Assembly (NCBI RefSeq): GCF_900177645.1
Contig: NZ_FXAO01000004.1
Coordinates: 92,177 to 156,176, forward strand
Length of the DNA: 64,000 bases
Reading direction: 5' to 3'
Source: Arenibacter troitsensis
Lineage (GTDB): Bacteria; Bacteroidota; Bacteroidia; Flavobacteriales; Flavobacteriaceae
This document shows, in pieces, positions 55,893 through 64,000 of this stretch. How positions within the stretch are numbered: position 1 is the stretch's first letter; every line of letters begins with the position of its first letter. The notes below the pieces were generated by a model that saw only the letters and a list, made by a program, of their open reading frames with translations, was not told the origin of the DNA and made no database searches. The position numbers and the translations under genes were made by a program.

Positions 55893-56831
55893 ATGAAAGG
55901 ACCGTTGTTTTACTCTAAAATTTTACTTTTTGGGGAATATGGAATCATAAAGGATTCCAAAGGGCTTTCCATACCCTATAATTTTTTTAAGGGAGCACTA
56001 AAATCAAAAAATAAGGATTCCGAGGCGGCAAGGAAGTCGAACGCCAGCCTTAGGGCCTTTGCAGAATATTTAAAAGACCTGCAGCAGAAAGACCAGGAAT
56101 TGGTAACTTTTGATCTGGAGGCATTGAACAAGGATGTAGCTGACGGAATGTATTTTGACAGTTCCATTCCGCAGGGATATGGCGTAGGAAGTAGTGGCGC
56201 CCTGGTGGCGGCCGTTTACGATAAGTATGCCATTGAAAAAATTACCGTTTTAGAGAATCTTACCAGGGAAAAACTATTAAAATTGAAGGCTATTTTCGGG
56301 AAAATGGAATCGTTTTTCCACGGAAAATCCTCAGGCCTTGATCCCTTGAACAGCTATCTAAGCCTGCCTATACTTATAAATTCACAGGATAATATAGAAT
56401 CTACCAGTATTCCATCCCAGAACCTGGATGGCAAGGGAGCCGTGTTCCTATTGGACAGTGGCAGCACTGGAGAAACCGCGCCAATGGTACATTTGTTCAT
56501 GGAACAAATGAAACATGAAGGATTCCGGGCCATGCTAAAGGATCAGTTTATTAAGCATACGGATGCCTGCGTAGAGGATTTTATAAACGGGAACGTAAAA
56601 TCGTTGTTCGGGAATTTAAAACAGTTGTCGCATGTGGTTCTTGATAATTTCAAGCCCATGATACCTGTGGAATTCCATAAACTATGGAAACAGGGAATAG
56701 ATACCAACGACTATTATTTAAAACTCTGTGGCTCCGGTGGCGGAGGCTATATTTTAGGATTTACCGAAGACATCAACAAAGCCAAAAAAGCCCTGAAGGG
56801 CTATAATTTAGAAGTGGTATACAACTTCTAA
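55893..56831 (+). CDS. GHMP kinase, probable mevalonate kinase
   Basis: A 312-residue GHMP-family kinase. FYSKILLFGEYGIIKDSKGL matches the N-terminal part of mevalonate kinases. The ATP loop is IPQGYGVGSSGALVAAVYDK (about 87) and the C-terminal motif LCGSGGGGYILGF (about 280). Gene order next to mvaD supports mevalonate kinase over phosphomevalonate kinase, though the latter has related sequence. Confidence 0.85.
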   Translation: MKGPLFYSKILLFGEYGIIKDSKGLSIPYNFFKGALKSKNKDSEAARKSNASLRAFAEYLKDLQQKDQELVTFDLEALNKDVADGMYFDSSIPQGYGVGSSGALVAAVYDKYAIEKITVLENLTREKLLKLKAIFGKMESFFHGKSSGLDPLNSYLSLPILINSQDNIESTSIPSQNLDGKGAVFLLDSGSTGETAPMVHLFMEQMKHEGFRAMLKDQFIKHTDACVEDFINGNVKSLFGNLKQLSHVVLDNFKPMIPVEFHKLWKQGIDTNDYYLKLCGSGGGGYILGFTEDINKAKKALKGYNLEVVYNF

Positions 56832-56842
56832 CAACCTCCTTT

Positions 56843-57748
56843 ATGCTTAGTAGAAAAAACAAGCTCTTGCTATTAAAGTTTCTGAGCCTGTTTTCTGTGG
56901 TCCGGGGATACAACATTCTTATGATCATTTTGGCACAGTACCTGGCCTCCATTTATATTTTAGCTCCCCATTTACCCTTAAGAAAGGTTGTTTTTGATGG
57001 AAACCTATTTGTTATTGTGCTCAGTTCCGCCTTGGTCATTGCGGCAGGATATATCATCAATAATTTCTACGATGCGGAAAAGGACCTGATCAACAAACCT
57101 AGAAAGAGTATGCTGGATCGATTGGTGAGTCAGCGTACCAAACTAACCACCTACTTTGTTCTAAATTTTCTTTCGGTTATTTTTGCCAGCTATGTTTCCT
57201 TTAAGGCGGTTGTATTCTTTTCTGCCTATATTTTTGGCATTTGGTTCTATTCGCACAAATTAAAGAAAGTACCATTTTTGGGCAATTTTGTTTCGGCCAC
57301 CTTGGCCATTGCCCCCTTTTTCGCCGTTTTTGTGTATTACAAGAACTTCGACACTGTAATTTTTGTGCATGCCCTCTTTCTTTTCCTATTGATATTGGCC
57401 AGGGAAATGATCAAAGACCTGGAAAATATAGCCGGGGATATGGCCCAAAACTATAAGACCATTCCCATATTGTACGGCGCCAAGTTTTCCAAGACCTGTA
57501 TCGCTATTTTGATTGGCCTAACGTTGCTTCCCTCCTTTCTCCTGATCGAATATTTTGATGTAGGCTATATGTACCTCTATTTTATTGGCTGTATTTTTTT
57601 GTTGATGGGATTTTTAGTCCTTTTGGTAAAATCGAACAGCAAAAAACACTATGTATGGCTGCATAACATTCTAAAGCTGATCATTATACTGGGCGTGTTC
57701 AGTATTTTATTGATCAATGTAGATCTGGTATTGAACAGAATTCTCTAA
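56843..57748 (+). CDS. UbiA-family prenyltransferase (geranylgeranylglycerol-phosphate type)
   Basis: A 301-residue membrane enzyme with eight or nine helices. The first Asp-rich motif is NNFYDAEKDLINKPRKSMLD (NxxxDxxxD) and the second is KDLENIAGDMAQNYKTIPIL. Homologues following the mevalonate genes in Flavobacteriaceae are named geranylgeranylglycerol-phosphate geranylgeranyltransferase. The true acceptor may be different, for example a quinone or heme precursor. Eleven bases separate it from the kinase gene. Confidence 0.85.
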   Translation: MLSRKNKLLLLKFLSLFSVVRGYNILMIILAQYLASIYILAPHLPLRKVVFDGNLFVIVLSSALVIAAGYIINNFYDAEKDLINKPRKSMLDRLVSQRTKLTTYFVLNFLSVIFASYVSFKAVVFFSAYIFGIWFYSHKLKKVPFLGNFVSATLAIAPFFAVFVYYKNFDTVIFVHALFLFLLILAREMIKDLENIAGDMAQNYKTIPILYGAKFSKTCIAILIGLTLLPSFLLIEYFDVGYMYLYFIGCIFLLMGFLVLLVKSNSKKHYVWLHNILKLIIILGVFSILLINVDLVLNRIL

Positions 57749-57796
57749 GAATCGCTAATAACCGCTACAATAGCTTAAACATACCATTTCCTTTGC

Positions 57797-57804
57797 TACC
57801 TTTG
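57797..57804 (+). promoter_or_regulatory. Candidate -7 box for the pseudouridine synthase gene
   Basis: TACCTTTG matches TAnnTTTG, 18 bases before the ATG at 57823. No TTTG at the right distance, so half a promoter only. Confidence 0.4.
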
Positions 57805-57822
57805 CAATAAATTATAGTACAT

Positions 57823-58665
57823 ATGAGTAGGTCAGATTCCAATAACGACAAAAAAGCATCAGGAAGACAAGGGGGCACTTTTAGAAAAAAGAGCCATGCA
57901 CGGGGCAACGCACCTATAAGAAAGAAAATGGACGCAAAGCCGCCATCCGATCCCAACGTAATGCGTCTAAATCGTTATGTAGCCAACTCTGGGGTATGTT
58001 CGCGTAGGGACGCGGATATTTATATAGCTGCCGGTAACATCACTGTAAATGGCAAGCCAATTACCGAAATGGGCTACAAGGTAAAACTGACCGATGAAGT
58101 AAAATTTGATGGCCGTTTGCTAAATCCGGAGAAAAAGGAGTACGTGCTGCTGAACAAGCCCAAGGATTTTGTTACCTCTCCAAAGGATGAGCACGGCAAA
58201 AGAACTGTGGCCTCCCTTATTTCCAATGCTTCCAAATCCAAACTTTCGGTGGTTGGGAGAATGGACAAGAACACTACCGGTCTCTTATTATTTACAAATG
58301 ATGGGGAAATGACGAAGCGACTTACGAAACCGAAAAACGGACTTCGTAAAATATACCATGTAGAGCTGAACAAAAACTTAAGGGGCGAAGACCTTATTAA
58401 GATCAAGGAAGGCATTTCTATAGACGATAGCGTGGTTAAGGTAGATGACGTTAGTTTTATTGAAAACGCACCCAAGCGCGAGGTAGGGATAGAATTGAAA
58501 AGCACCCGTAACAAAATTGTACGCCGAATCTTTGAGGAATTGGAATACGAGGTCGTAAAATTGGATAGGGTGGTCTATGCCGGACTCACCAAAAAAGATC
58601 TTCCCCGTGGGCATTGGAGACATCTTACCGAACAGGAAGTCATTAATTTGGGAATGATAAAATAG
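57823..58665 (+). CDS. RluB/RsuA-type pseudouridine synthase
   Basis: Converts a uridine of rRNA to pseudouridine. The 280-residue protein has a basic, low-complexity tail (1-45), an S4 RNA-binding domain (MRLNRYVANSGVCSRRDADI, about 47-105) and the catalytic domain. VVGRMDKNTTGLLLFTNDG near 140-158 holds the catalytic Asp. The C-terminal part RNKIVRRIFEELEYEVVKLD is typical. RsuA/RluB/RluE/RluF subfamily membership is not finer than this; RluB is the likeliest. Confidence 0.93.
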   Translation: MSRSDSNNDKKASGRQGGTFRKKSHARGNAPIRKKMDAKPPSDPNVMRLNRYVANSGVCSRRDADIYIAAGNITVNGKPITEMGYKVKLTDEVKFDGRLLNPEKKEYVLLNKPKDFVTSPKDEHGKRTVASLISNASKSKLSVVGRMDKNTTGLLLFTNDGEMTKRLTKPKNGLRKIYHVELNKNLRGEDLIKIKEGISIDDSVVKVDDVSFIENAPKREVGIELKSTRNKIVRRIFEELEYEVVKLDRVVYAGLTKKDLPRGHWRHLTEQEVINLGMIK

Positions 58666-58745
58666 GGTCCAAAGCCTGTTTTCATTACCATCATTATTAT
58701 AAGGTTCATAAAATTTTGTTGATATTTAGCATTAAATAACCAACT

Positions 58746-58964
58746 ATGAATACTAAAAAAATAATCGGAATCCTTCTAATAATTGGTGGCTTGGCCCTAG
58801 GGTATTCGGGTTTGAATAAAATAGAAAATAGTGGGGCCTCTATAAAGGTGTTGGATATAGAACTCGATGTTTCAGATAAAGGGAGCAAACAACAGGGATA
58901 TCTCTATTTAGGTTTAGGTATACTTTTGGTTGCCGGAGGAGTTTATACGGTGAATAAAAAATAA
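58746..58964 (+). CDS. Small DUF3185-like membrane protein, 72 aa
   Basis: Two hydrophobic helices (KKIIGILLIIGGLALGYSGL and GYLYLGLGILLVAGGVYTV) flank a polar loop. This is the pattern of DUF3185 proteins. The function is unknown. Confidence 0.75.
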   Translation: MNTKKIIGILLIIGGLALGYSGLNKIENSGASIKVLDIELDVSDKGSKQQGYLYLGLGILLVAGGVYTVNKK

Positions 58965-59615
58965 CACCTTAGAATCCTAATCTTAAGGTAAATTGAATTA
59001 GACAGGGCTATATATTATTTAGGAAGGGAACTGAAACAGATACTTTTACCATTTCTAAAGGGGCATTGCAATAGATTTCGGATTGATATTCTAGAAAAAA
59101 ACTACACTATTTTCCTTACCTATTCCGCTAAGAGAACATAGCGAGAAAATATCGTACATCTTGGGAGAAGTTCATCCTTTTTGGAAACAGCCCTCGGCCT
59201 TACATTAATCTATAATTGAGCGTCTGCCTAGTACAGGATAGGCACTGTGGAGCAATCTGGATATAGCAGTCGAAAATGGTCAATACCATCTTGCTTTAAA
59301 GCCCTCCCCCTAGCCCCCTCCCATGGAGGAGGAACAAACCTATCCTTAAATAGAATATTAGAACTAAGGTATTTCCAATACTTTGGTCAATGCGCCAAGG
59401 TCTTGAGCCTTCATTCCCATTCCCCTCCGTCTTCTCCTCCTTTAGTCTGTGAAGCCACCTTCCTGCTGTAGGCAGGTTTGAAGTGACAGACTTCGGACTT
59501 TTAACTTTCAACCTGTAACCTTCATACCCACAACCTCCAAGAGAGACAAAGAATTGCTATATTAGAGTTTCCATTAATAACAGTATTCTACAATTAAGGC
59601 CGTCCTTTACCGTCA
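58965..59615. other. Long intergenic region with a C-rich repeat
   Basis: 651 bases between the small membrane-protein gene and GNAT. It contains one copy of the C-rich palindromic repeat (59298-59335) and two small inverted repeats: TGCCTA/TAGGCA at 59225-59244 and CCTGC/GCAGG near 59463-59477. No convincing gene on either strand. It looks like a site of intergenic repeat accumulation. Confidence 0.6.
59298..59335. repeat. C-rich intergenic repeat, copy 1
   Basis: Core CCTCCCCCTAGCCCCCTCCC followed by ATGGAGGAGGAAC; it differs slightly from copies 2 and 3, where AAGGAGGGGGAA follows. The ends can pair (TCCTCC with GGAGGA), as in REP-type elements. Confidence 0.8.
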
Positions 59616-60065
59616 ATGATCAAAGAAATAGTCCCTTCCGAAATTTCCAATGCAGAAAAACTCCACGCGCTTTTCCAAGTCTCCTATCGCATCGAGGCTG
59701 AATTACTGGGCGTTACGGATTTTCCACCTTTACACAGAAGCATTTCGGAATTTCAAAATAGCACTACCCAGTTTTTTGGATTCTGGAAAGACGATGTTTT
59801 GGCCGCTGCAGTTGAAATAGACCCACTAAAAAACACTCTGGATATCTGTAGCCTGGTAGTACATCCAAAACATTTTAGGCAGGGAATTGCCCGTAAGCTG
59901 TTACTGTTCCTTGAAAATTATGACGATTACGAGACCCTTATTGTAGAAACCGGTTGGGCCAATACCCCAGCAATAGCCCTTTATAAAAAGTTTGGGTTTC
60001 AGGAAACAGGTGAATATATCGGTACGGGAGGCATCAAAAAAAAATGCTTTGGCAAAACAAAATAG
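59616..60065 (+). CDS. GNAT-family N-acetyltransferase
   Basis: A 149-residue acetyltransferase. The acetyl-CoA-binding part is LVVHPKHFRQGIARKLLLFL (RxGxA) at about 86-105, then WANTPAIALYKKFGFQETGE at about 110-131, the usual GNAT motif A/B. The target is unknown. Its stop is four bases before the BNR_4 gene start. Confidence 0.92.
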   Translation: MIKEIVPSEISNAEKLHALFQVSYRIEAELLGVTDFPPLHRSISEFQNSTTQFFGFWKDDVLAAAVEIDPLKNTLDICSLVVHPKHFRQGIARKLLLFLENYDDYETLIVETGWANTPAIALYKKFGFQETGEYIGTGGIKKKCFGKTK

Positions 60066-60069
60066 GAAA

Positions 60070-61482
60070 ATGGCACGTATTAAAACTTCAGGAAGCTTCA
60101 AAACTCTAGTGCTGATTTTTATAATTTTTTCCGTTGGAAATAGCTTTGGCCAAAGTTTGACCAACACCAAAATCAATGGCTACCGGGGCATTTGGTTCCA
60201 ATTAAACCAGAAGTACGAGTATGGGGATAAATACTCGGGAGCACTGGGTACCTATACCGCAAAGCATGTGCCCTTGGCCATTTATGCCCCTGAAGTAGAA
60301 AAGACATTTTTTGTTTATGGGGGCACTCCAACAGAAGCTCAACACCACCTGCTCTGTATGATCGGGGAGTTCGATCATAAGACGGAAATGGTTTCCAAAC
60401 CCACTGTAGTCTACGATAAAAATGGGGTAAACGACCCCCATGACAACCCTTCCATCCTAATCGATGCTTCAGGCTATATTTGGGTGTTTGTCAGTGGAAG
60501 GGGCACTAACAGGCCAGGTTATAAATACAAAAGCAAAACACCCTATTCCATACAGGAATTTGTACAGGTTACGGAAGAGGAAATGACCTACCCACAACCC
60601 AGGTATACCGATTTTGGCTTTTTTCATTTTTTTACAAAATATACCGGGGTACGCCAGCTCTATTATGAAACCAGCAAGGACGGGATCTCTTGGACCGAGG
60701 ATAGATTGCTGGCCGCCATCCCTGAAAAGCAAGGTGAAAAGTCCGGCCATTACCAAGTGAGCGACCTTTATAATGGCCAACTTTTAGGAACCTTCCTAAA
60801 CAGGCACCCCAATGGCAATGTGGATAAAAGGACGGACCTGTACTACCTTCAATCGGCCGACTTCGGAGCCACTTGGTCCACCGTTAATGGCCTAAAAATA
60901 CCTATTCCGGTAGAAGAACTGGACAGTCCGGCCAAAGCGGTAGATTACGCCTCCCAAGAAAAAAATGTGTACCTAAAAGATATGGGCTTTGATGCTATGG
61001 GGAATCCGGCCTGCCTATATATTAGAAGTAATGGCCACGAGCCTGGCCCCAAAAGCGCCCCCTACGAATGGTGCATTACCAAATGGACCGGCACGGAATG
61101 GCAAACCTCAGTGGTTACCACCTCCGACCACAATTATGATATGGGGAGTCTCTTTATTAGCCAAGACCATTGGAAAATTGTGGGGCCTACGGAACAAGGG
61201 GCCCAGGATTGGGGAGTTGGCGGGGAATTGGCCATGTGGCAGTCTGAAGACCAAGGGGCAACCTGGAAAAAGATCAAGGTATTGACGGAACAGAGTATCA
61301 TGAGCCATTCCTATGTACGCAAAGCCGTAAATTTTAAAGCCCCATTTTGCTTTTTCTGGGCCGATGGTCATTCGCACCAATCCAGTAAATCCGAACTCTA
61401 TTTTGGCAATTTTAAGGGCAACATATGGAAAATGCCCTATACAATGACCGAAGATTTTGAGAAACCCATTAGAATCAAATGA
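60070..61482 (+). CDS. Exported BNR_4-type beta-propeller protein
   Basis: A 470-residue exported protein starting at ATG 60070 (AGGAAA just before it). The leader is LVLIFIIFSVGNSFGQ, cut near FGQ. The BNR_4 signature is clear: NGYRGIWFQLNQKYEYGDKY, GTYTAKHVPLAIYAPEVEK, VNDPHDNPSILID and SGRGTNRPGYKYKSKTPYSI. Some members of this seven-bladed group are polysaccharide lyases (PL24/PL25-like ulvan lyases). I cannot confirm a catalytic site. No other polysaccharide-degradation gene is near. Confidence 0.8.
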   Translation: MARIKTSGSFKTLVLIFIIFSVGNSFGQSLTNTKINGYRGIWFQLNQKYEYGDKYSGALGTYTAKHVPLAIYAPEVEKTFFVYGGTPTEAQHHLLCMIGEFDHKTEMVSKPTVVYDKNGVNDPHDNPSILIDASGYIWVFVSGRGTNRPGYKYKSKTPYSIQEFVQVTEEEMTYPQPRYTDFGFFHFFTKYTGVRQLYYETSKDGISWTEDRLLAAIPEKQGEKSGHYQVSDLYNGQLLGTFLNRHPNGNVDKRTDLYYLQSADFGATWSTVNGLKIPIPVEELDSPAKAVDYASQEKNVYLKDMGFDAMGNPACLYIRSNGHEPGPKSAPYEWCITKWTGTEWQTSVVTTSDHNYDMGSLFISQDHWKIVGPTEQGAQDWGVGGELAMWQSEDQGATWKKIKVLTEQSIMSHSYVRKAVNFKAPFCFFWADGHSHQSSKSELYFGNFKGNIWKMPYTMTEDFEKPIRIK

Positions 61483-61508
61483 TTAACTTAGGACAACAAT
61501 AGAAACAG

Positions 61509-62480
61509 ATGAAAGCTATTATATGTGAAACCTATGGCCCACCCGAAAAAGTGGTCCGGATAACCGAAGTTCCTACCCCCTCGCCCAAAGACCATGAGAT
61601 CTTAATAAAGGTCCATGCCACCACCGTAAACGACTACGACTGGAGTATAGTTAGAGGCAAGCCCTATATATACCGAATATTTTTCGGGCTATTTAAACCA
61701 AAACATGGCTTGGGCATGGAGTTATCGGGCACCGTCTCGGCTTTGGGGGCCAAGGCTACGAAATTCACTATTGGGGATGCGGTTATGGGCGACACCGCAG
61801 ATTTTGGTTTTGGCACCTTTGCGGAATATATTTGTATTAACGAAAAGGCGGTGGTCCAAAAACCCCAGGCTTTAAGTTTTGAGGTAGCCGCAGCCATTCC
61901 ACATGCCTCCTGCCTGGCGTTACAGGCCCTAAGGGACCTAGGAAAAATAAAAGAAGGCCAGAAAATTCTGATCAACGGTGGCGGTGGCGGCGTAGGGACC
62001 ATTGGTCTGCAAATAGCCAAACTGTATAATTGTGAGGTTACAGGAGTGGATTCCCAAGAAAAATTGGCCATGATGACATCGCTTGGTTATGACCATGTGC
62101 TGGACTATAAAAAGGTGAATTTCACCAAGGCGGGGGAATTGTACGACCTCATCCTGGATTGTAGGTCCAACAAAGCTTCCCTTAGCTACCTAAAAGCCTT
62201 AAACCCCACTGGGCGATATGTTAGTATAGGGGGCAAGCCTTTGAACCTTATAGGGTTATTGTTATGGGGAAAACTTGTACCCCTTTTCAGTTCCAAGAGG
62301 TTAAAGATACTCGCCCTAAAATCGAATATTGGGTTGGATTATATCTGTGATCTGCTTGCGCAACAGAAAATTCGATGCCAGATAGATGGCCCATATCCAT
62401 TGGAAGATGCCGGGCGCTTGCTCCAGTATTTTGGAGACGCAAAGCATAAGGGGAAAATAGTAATGACCACCAATTCCTAA
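61509..62480 (+). CDS. Zinc-independent MDR/quinone-oxidoreductase-like alcohol dehydrogenase
   Basis: A 323-residue MDR protein of the quinone-oxidoreductase type. The N-terminal catalytic domain (MKAIICETYGPPEKVVRITE) is followed by the NADPH fold with INGGGGGVGTIGLQIAKLYN (about 156-175). The structural-zinc cysteine cluster of classical alcohol dehydrogenases is absent. The gene starts 26 bases after the BNR_4 gene and is followed by a regulator after 11 bases, so the three may be co-transcribed. Confidence 0.9.
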   Translation: MKAIICETYGPPEKVVRITEVPTPSPKDHEILIKVHATTVNDYDWSIVRGKPYIYRIFFGLFKPKHGLGMELSGTVSALGAKATKFTIGDAVMGDTADFGFGTFAEYICINEKAVVQKPQALSFEVAAAIPHASCLALQALRDLGKIKEGQKILINGGGGGVGTIGLQIAKLYNCEVTGVDSQEKLAMMTSLGYDHVLDYKKVNFTKAGELYDLILDCRSNKASLSYLKALNPTGRYVSIGGKPLNLIGLLLWGKLVPLFSSKRLKILALKSNIGLDYICDLLAQQKIRCQIDGPYPLEDAGRLLQYFGDAKHKGKIVMTTNS

Positions 62481-62491
62481 TCCCTTAAAAA

Positions 62492-63028
62492 ATGACTCCA
62501 ATTACCGACCTCGTTGAGAACATAGAACGCAAAGGGTTATGGACCAATGTCTTGGAATTGGATAGAAACCAATTTCTAAAGGTAAAGGGCAGTAAGGACA
62601 CCAACCTCTATTGGGTGGTTCAGGGAAGTTTAAGAATTTATGTGGTGGAGGAAAATGAGGAACACACCATTAGGTTTGGCTATACCCATAATTTTATTAC
62701 TGCTCTGGATTCCTTTTTGGATGAAAAACCTTCCGATCTCTATATACAGGCACTGAAAAAAACCACCGTTAAAGTCATTGACAAGGCCACTTTCATGGAT
62801 TTAATGAAATCCACCCCAGAAAATACTACCACCTGGCAACTTATGTTGGAGCAATTGGTATTGCAACAAATGGAAAGGGAGCGGGATATTTTAACCGTGT
62901 CTCCCTTGGAAAGGTATACAAGGGTACTGAAGCGCTCTCCCCAACTCTTTCAGGAAATTCCCCACAAATACATAGCCTCCTATTTAAGAATGACCCCTGA
63001 AACGCTTTCCCGGATTAAAAAATCTTGA
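62492..63028 (+). CDS. Crp/Fnr-family regulator
   Basis: A 178-residue protein: a cNMP-binding-like domain (about 15-115, NLYWVVQGSLRIYVVEENEE) and a C-terminal helix-turn-helix with VSPLERYTRVLKRSPQLFQE and PHKYIASYLRMTPETLSRIK. The last helix is short but normal for this Bacteroidota subgroup. The nucleotide-contact residues of CRP are not conserved, so the ligand is uncertain. It may regulate the preceding dehydrogenase. Confidence 0.92.
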   Translation: MTPITDLVENIERKGLWTNVLELDRNQFLKVKGSKDTNLYWVVQGSLRIYVVEENEEHTIRFGYTHNFITALDSFLDEKPSDLYIQALKKTTVKVIDKATFMDLMKSTPENTTTWQLMLEQLVLQQMERERDILTVSPLERYTRVLKRSPQLFQEIPHKYIASYLRMTPETLSRIKKS

Positions 63029-63055
63029 TTTCAATCAATGATTTAGAGCTTTAAA

Positions 63056-63643
63056 ATGCCAAAATTTGCCCTTAAAAATAAAGACATGCTTTCTAAGGAT
63101 TTATTGAAGGATTTATTGGAGCGTACCCAGGAAAACAAAAACAAGGCCGAGAGCTTTACACACTTGCCTTTGGAAATTTTGAATTGGAAATCCTCCCCTG
63201 ATAGTTGGAGTGTTTTGGAATGCCTGGAACACTTAAACCGCTATGGGGATTACTATATTCCTGAAATTGAAAAGCGGATAGCAACTTCCCAGCATCGGTC
63301 TACAGAAATTTTCAAAAGCGGATGGCTGGGCAACTATTTTGCTAAAACCATGCTTCCGCAGGAAAAGCTGAACAAAATGAAAACATTTAAGTCCATGAAC
63401 CCCGTAGGCAGTGAGCTGAACATGGACACCCTTAAAAAATTTCTGAGCCAACAACAGGCCATCCTTAACCTATTGGACAAATCCAAAGCGGTAGACCTCA
63501 ACAAGACCAAAACAGGCATTTCCATTTCCAAATGGATCCAACTTAGATTGGGAGATACCTTTAGGGTGGTCATCTACCACAATCAGCGCCACATGGCCCA
63601 AGCGGAAAGGGTATTAAGGGAGGCTAGCAGGTTATCCGTTTAG
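63056..63643 (+). CDS. DinB-family protein (metal-binding four-helix bundle)
   Basis: A 195-residue DinB_2-type protein. The metal-binding histidines sit in SVLECLEHLNRYGDYYIPEI (about 60-80) and VVIYHNQRHMAQAERVLREA (about 171-190). These proteins often act as thiol transferases or stress proteins. Start ATG 63056 or 63086. It follows the Crp/Fnr gene by 27 bases. Confidence 0.88.
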   Translation: MPKFALKNKDMLSKDLLKDLLERTQENKNKAESFTHLPLEILNWKSSPDSWSVLECLEHLNRYGDYYIPEIEKRIATSQHRSTEIFKSGWLGNYFAKTMLPQEKLNKMKTFKSMNPVGSELNMDTLKKFLSQQQAILNLLDKSKAVDLNKTKTGISISKWIQLRLGDTFRVVIYHNQRHMAQAERVLREASRLSV

Positions 63644-63780
63644 AAAGAAAGAATGTAGGTTTCACCTTATGGTCTCTAATGTCTACCTGAAATTTTATGG
63701 TCATAGCGAGAATACTTAGCCGGTAGCCAGGTATGGTGCGACAATCAGTTTTTGACTGACGAGACTGATAATAATTGGAG

Positions 63781-63834
63781 ATGAACATCCTGCCGTGAAG
63801 TCCTCCCCCTAGCCCCCTCCCAAGGAGGGGGAAT
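63781..63834. repeat. C-rich intergenic repeat, copy 2
   Basis: 54 bases matching copy 3 with three mismatches. Core TCCTCCCCCTAGCCCCCTCC, then CAAGGAGGGGGAAT; the TCCCCCT and AGGGGGA arms can pair. Confidence 0.9.
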
Positions 63835-63946
63835 ATGATCCATACTGTGCAAAGTCTCCTGTCTCGGCACTTCATAAACCCTTTCGCGAAAAATATCTAG
63901 CTGTGGGTTTCAATCCCTTCCGTCTTTTTTGTTTTCGCACTAAGCA

Positions 63947-64000
63947 ATGATTATCCTGCCTTGAAGTCCTCCCCCTAGCCCCCTCCCAAGGAGGGGGAAT
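63947..64000. repeat. C-rich intergenic repeat, copy 3 (reaches window edge)
   Basis: Same 54-base unit as copy 2; the element may continue past the window. Confidence 0.9.

Larger units (their letters stand above)
63644..64000. other. Repeat-rich intergenic region at the right edge
   Basis: 357 bases with two nearly identical C-rich repeats 166 bases apart (63781-63834 and 63947-64000) and a CAGTTTTTGACTG inverted repeat near 63745-63757. No gene is seen. The window ends inside the second repeat. Confidence 0.7.

Noticed and set aside
59298..64000. CRISPR array or insertion-sequence ends
   Set aside because: Repeat spacing is irregular (166 bases and 4.4 kb), there are no spacers or cas genes, and no transposase lies between the copies.

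Overview
The window looks like chromosomal DNA of a free-living, probably marine, member of the Flavobacteriaceae (Bacteroidota). Evidence is the SusC/SusD pair, many lipoproteins whose lipobox follows a short KK-type leader, a TTTG-N19-TAnnTTTG promoter before a tRNA, a Pycsar-type (DUF5706-like) membrane protein, type III pantothenate kinase, and a mevalonate-pathway cluster ending in a UbiA-type prenyltransferase. No insertion sequence, phage, integrase or CRISPR array was recognised. Most of the window is tightly packed, single-copy and chromosome-like.

Layout. 1-3,535 (minus): coaX, an outer-membrane protein, a TPR protein and the start of a lipoprotein gene (probably lptC), apparently one operon running off the left edge. 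3,588-3,745: promoter, tRNA-Phe(GAA) and terminator. 3,838-9,555 (minus): Tat-exported phosphoesterase, two tandem exported FAD oxidoreductases and a sialidase. 9,665-15,139 (minus): a complete tripartite RND efflux operon. 15,140-15,834: a long gap. 15,835-25,052: TonB, a cytosolic phosphoesterase, an orphan GAF protein, an HD-Pycsar effector fusion and a very large lipoprotein joining a phosphoesterase, a kinase-like segment and an Omp85 barrel. 25,081-35,006 (minus): a propeller lipoprotein, a membrane-anchored GyrI-like protein, a vanadium-haloperoxidase/PAP2-like lipoprotein and two giant FG-GAP/ASPIC proteins.

35,412-48,573 is an alpha-glucoside utilisation locus: sodium/solute symporter, SusD, SusC, LacI regulator, beta-phosphoglucomutase, GH65 phosphorylase and GH13 enzyme. 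SusC/D would import an oligosaccharide, GH13 would cut or rearrange it, GH65 would phosphorolyse the disaccharide to beta-glucose-1-phosphate, and PgmB would feed glycolysis. The LacI protein probably acts at a palindrome between lacI and susC. 48,591-52,883 adds a glycerol module (glycerophosphodiesterase, then on the other strand GlpF-type channel and GlpK) around an HI0933-type flavoprotein.

53,087-64,000: DUF1697 protein, TspO, the mevalonate genes (mvaD, GHMP kinase, UbiA), an RluB-type pseudouridine synthase, a small membrane protein, GNAT, a BNR_4 propeller protein, an MDR oxidoreductase, a Crp/Fnr regulator and a DinB protein. Three copies of a C-rich palindromic intergenic repeat lie at 59.3, 63.8 and 63.95 kb. 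The most unusual items are the HD-PycTM fusion at 20.1-21.3 kb and the phosphoesterase/kinase-like/Omp85 fusion that diverges from it.
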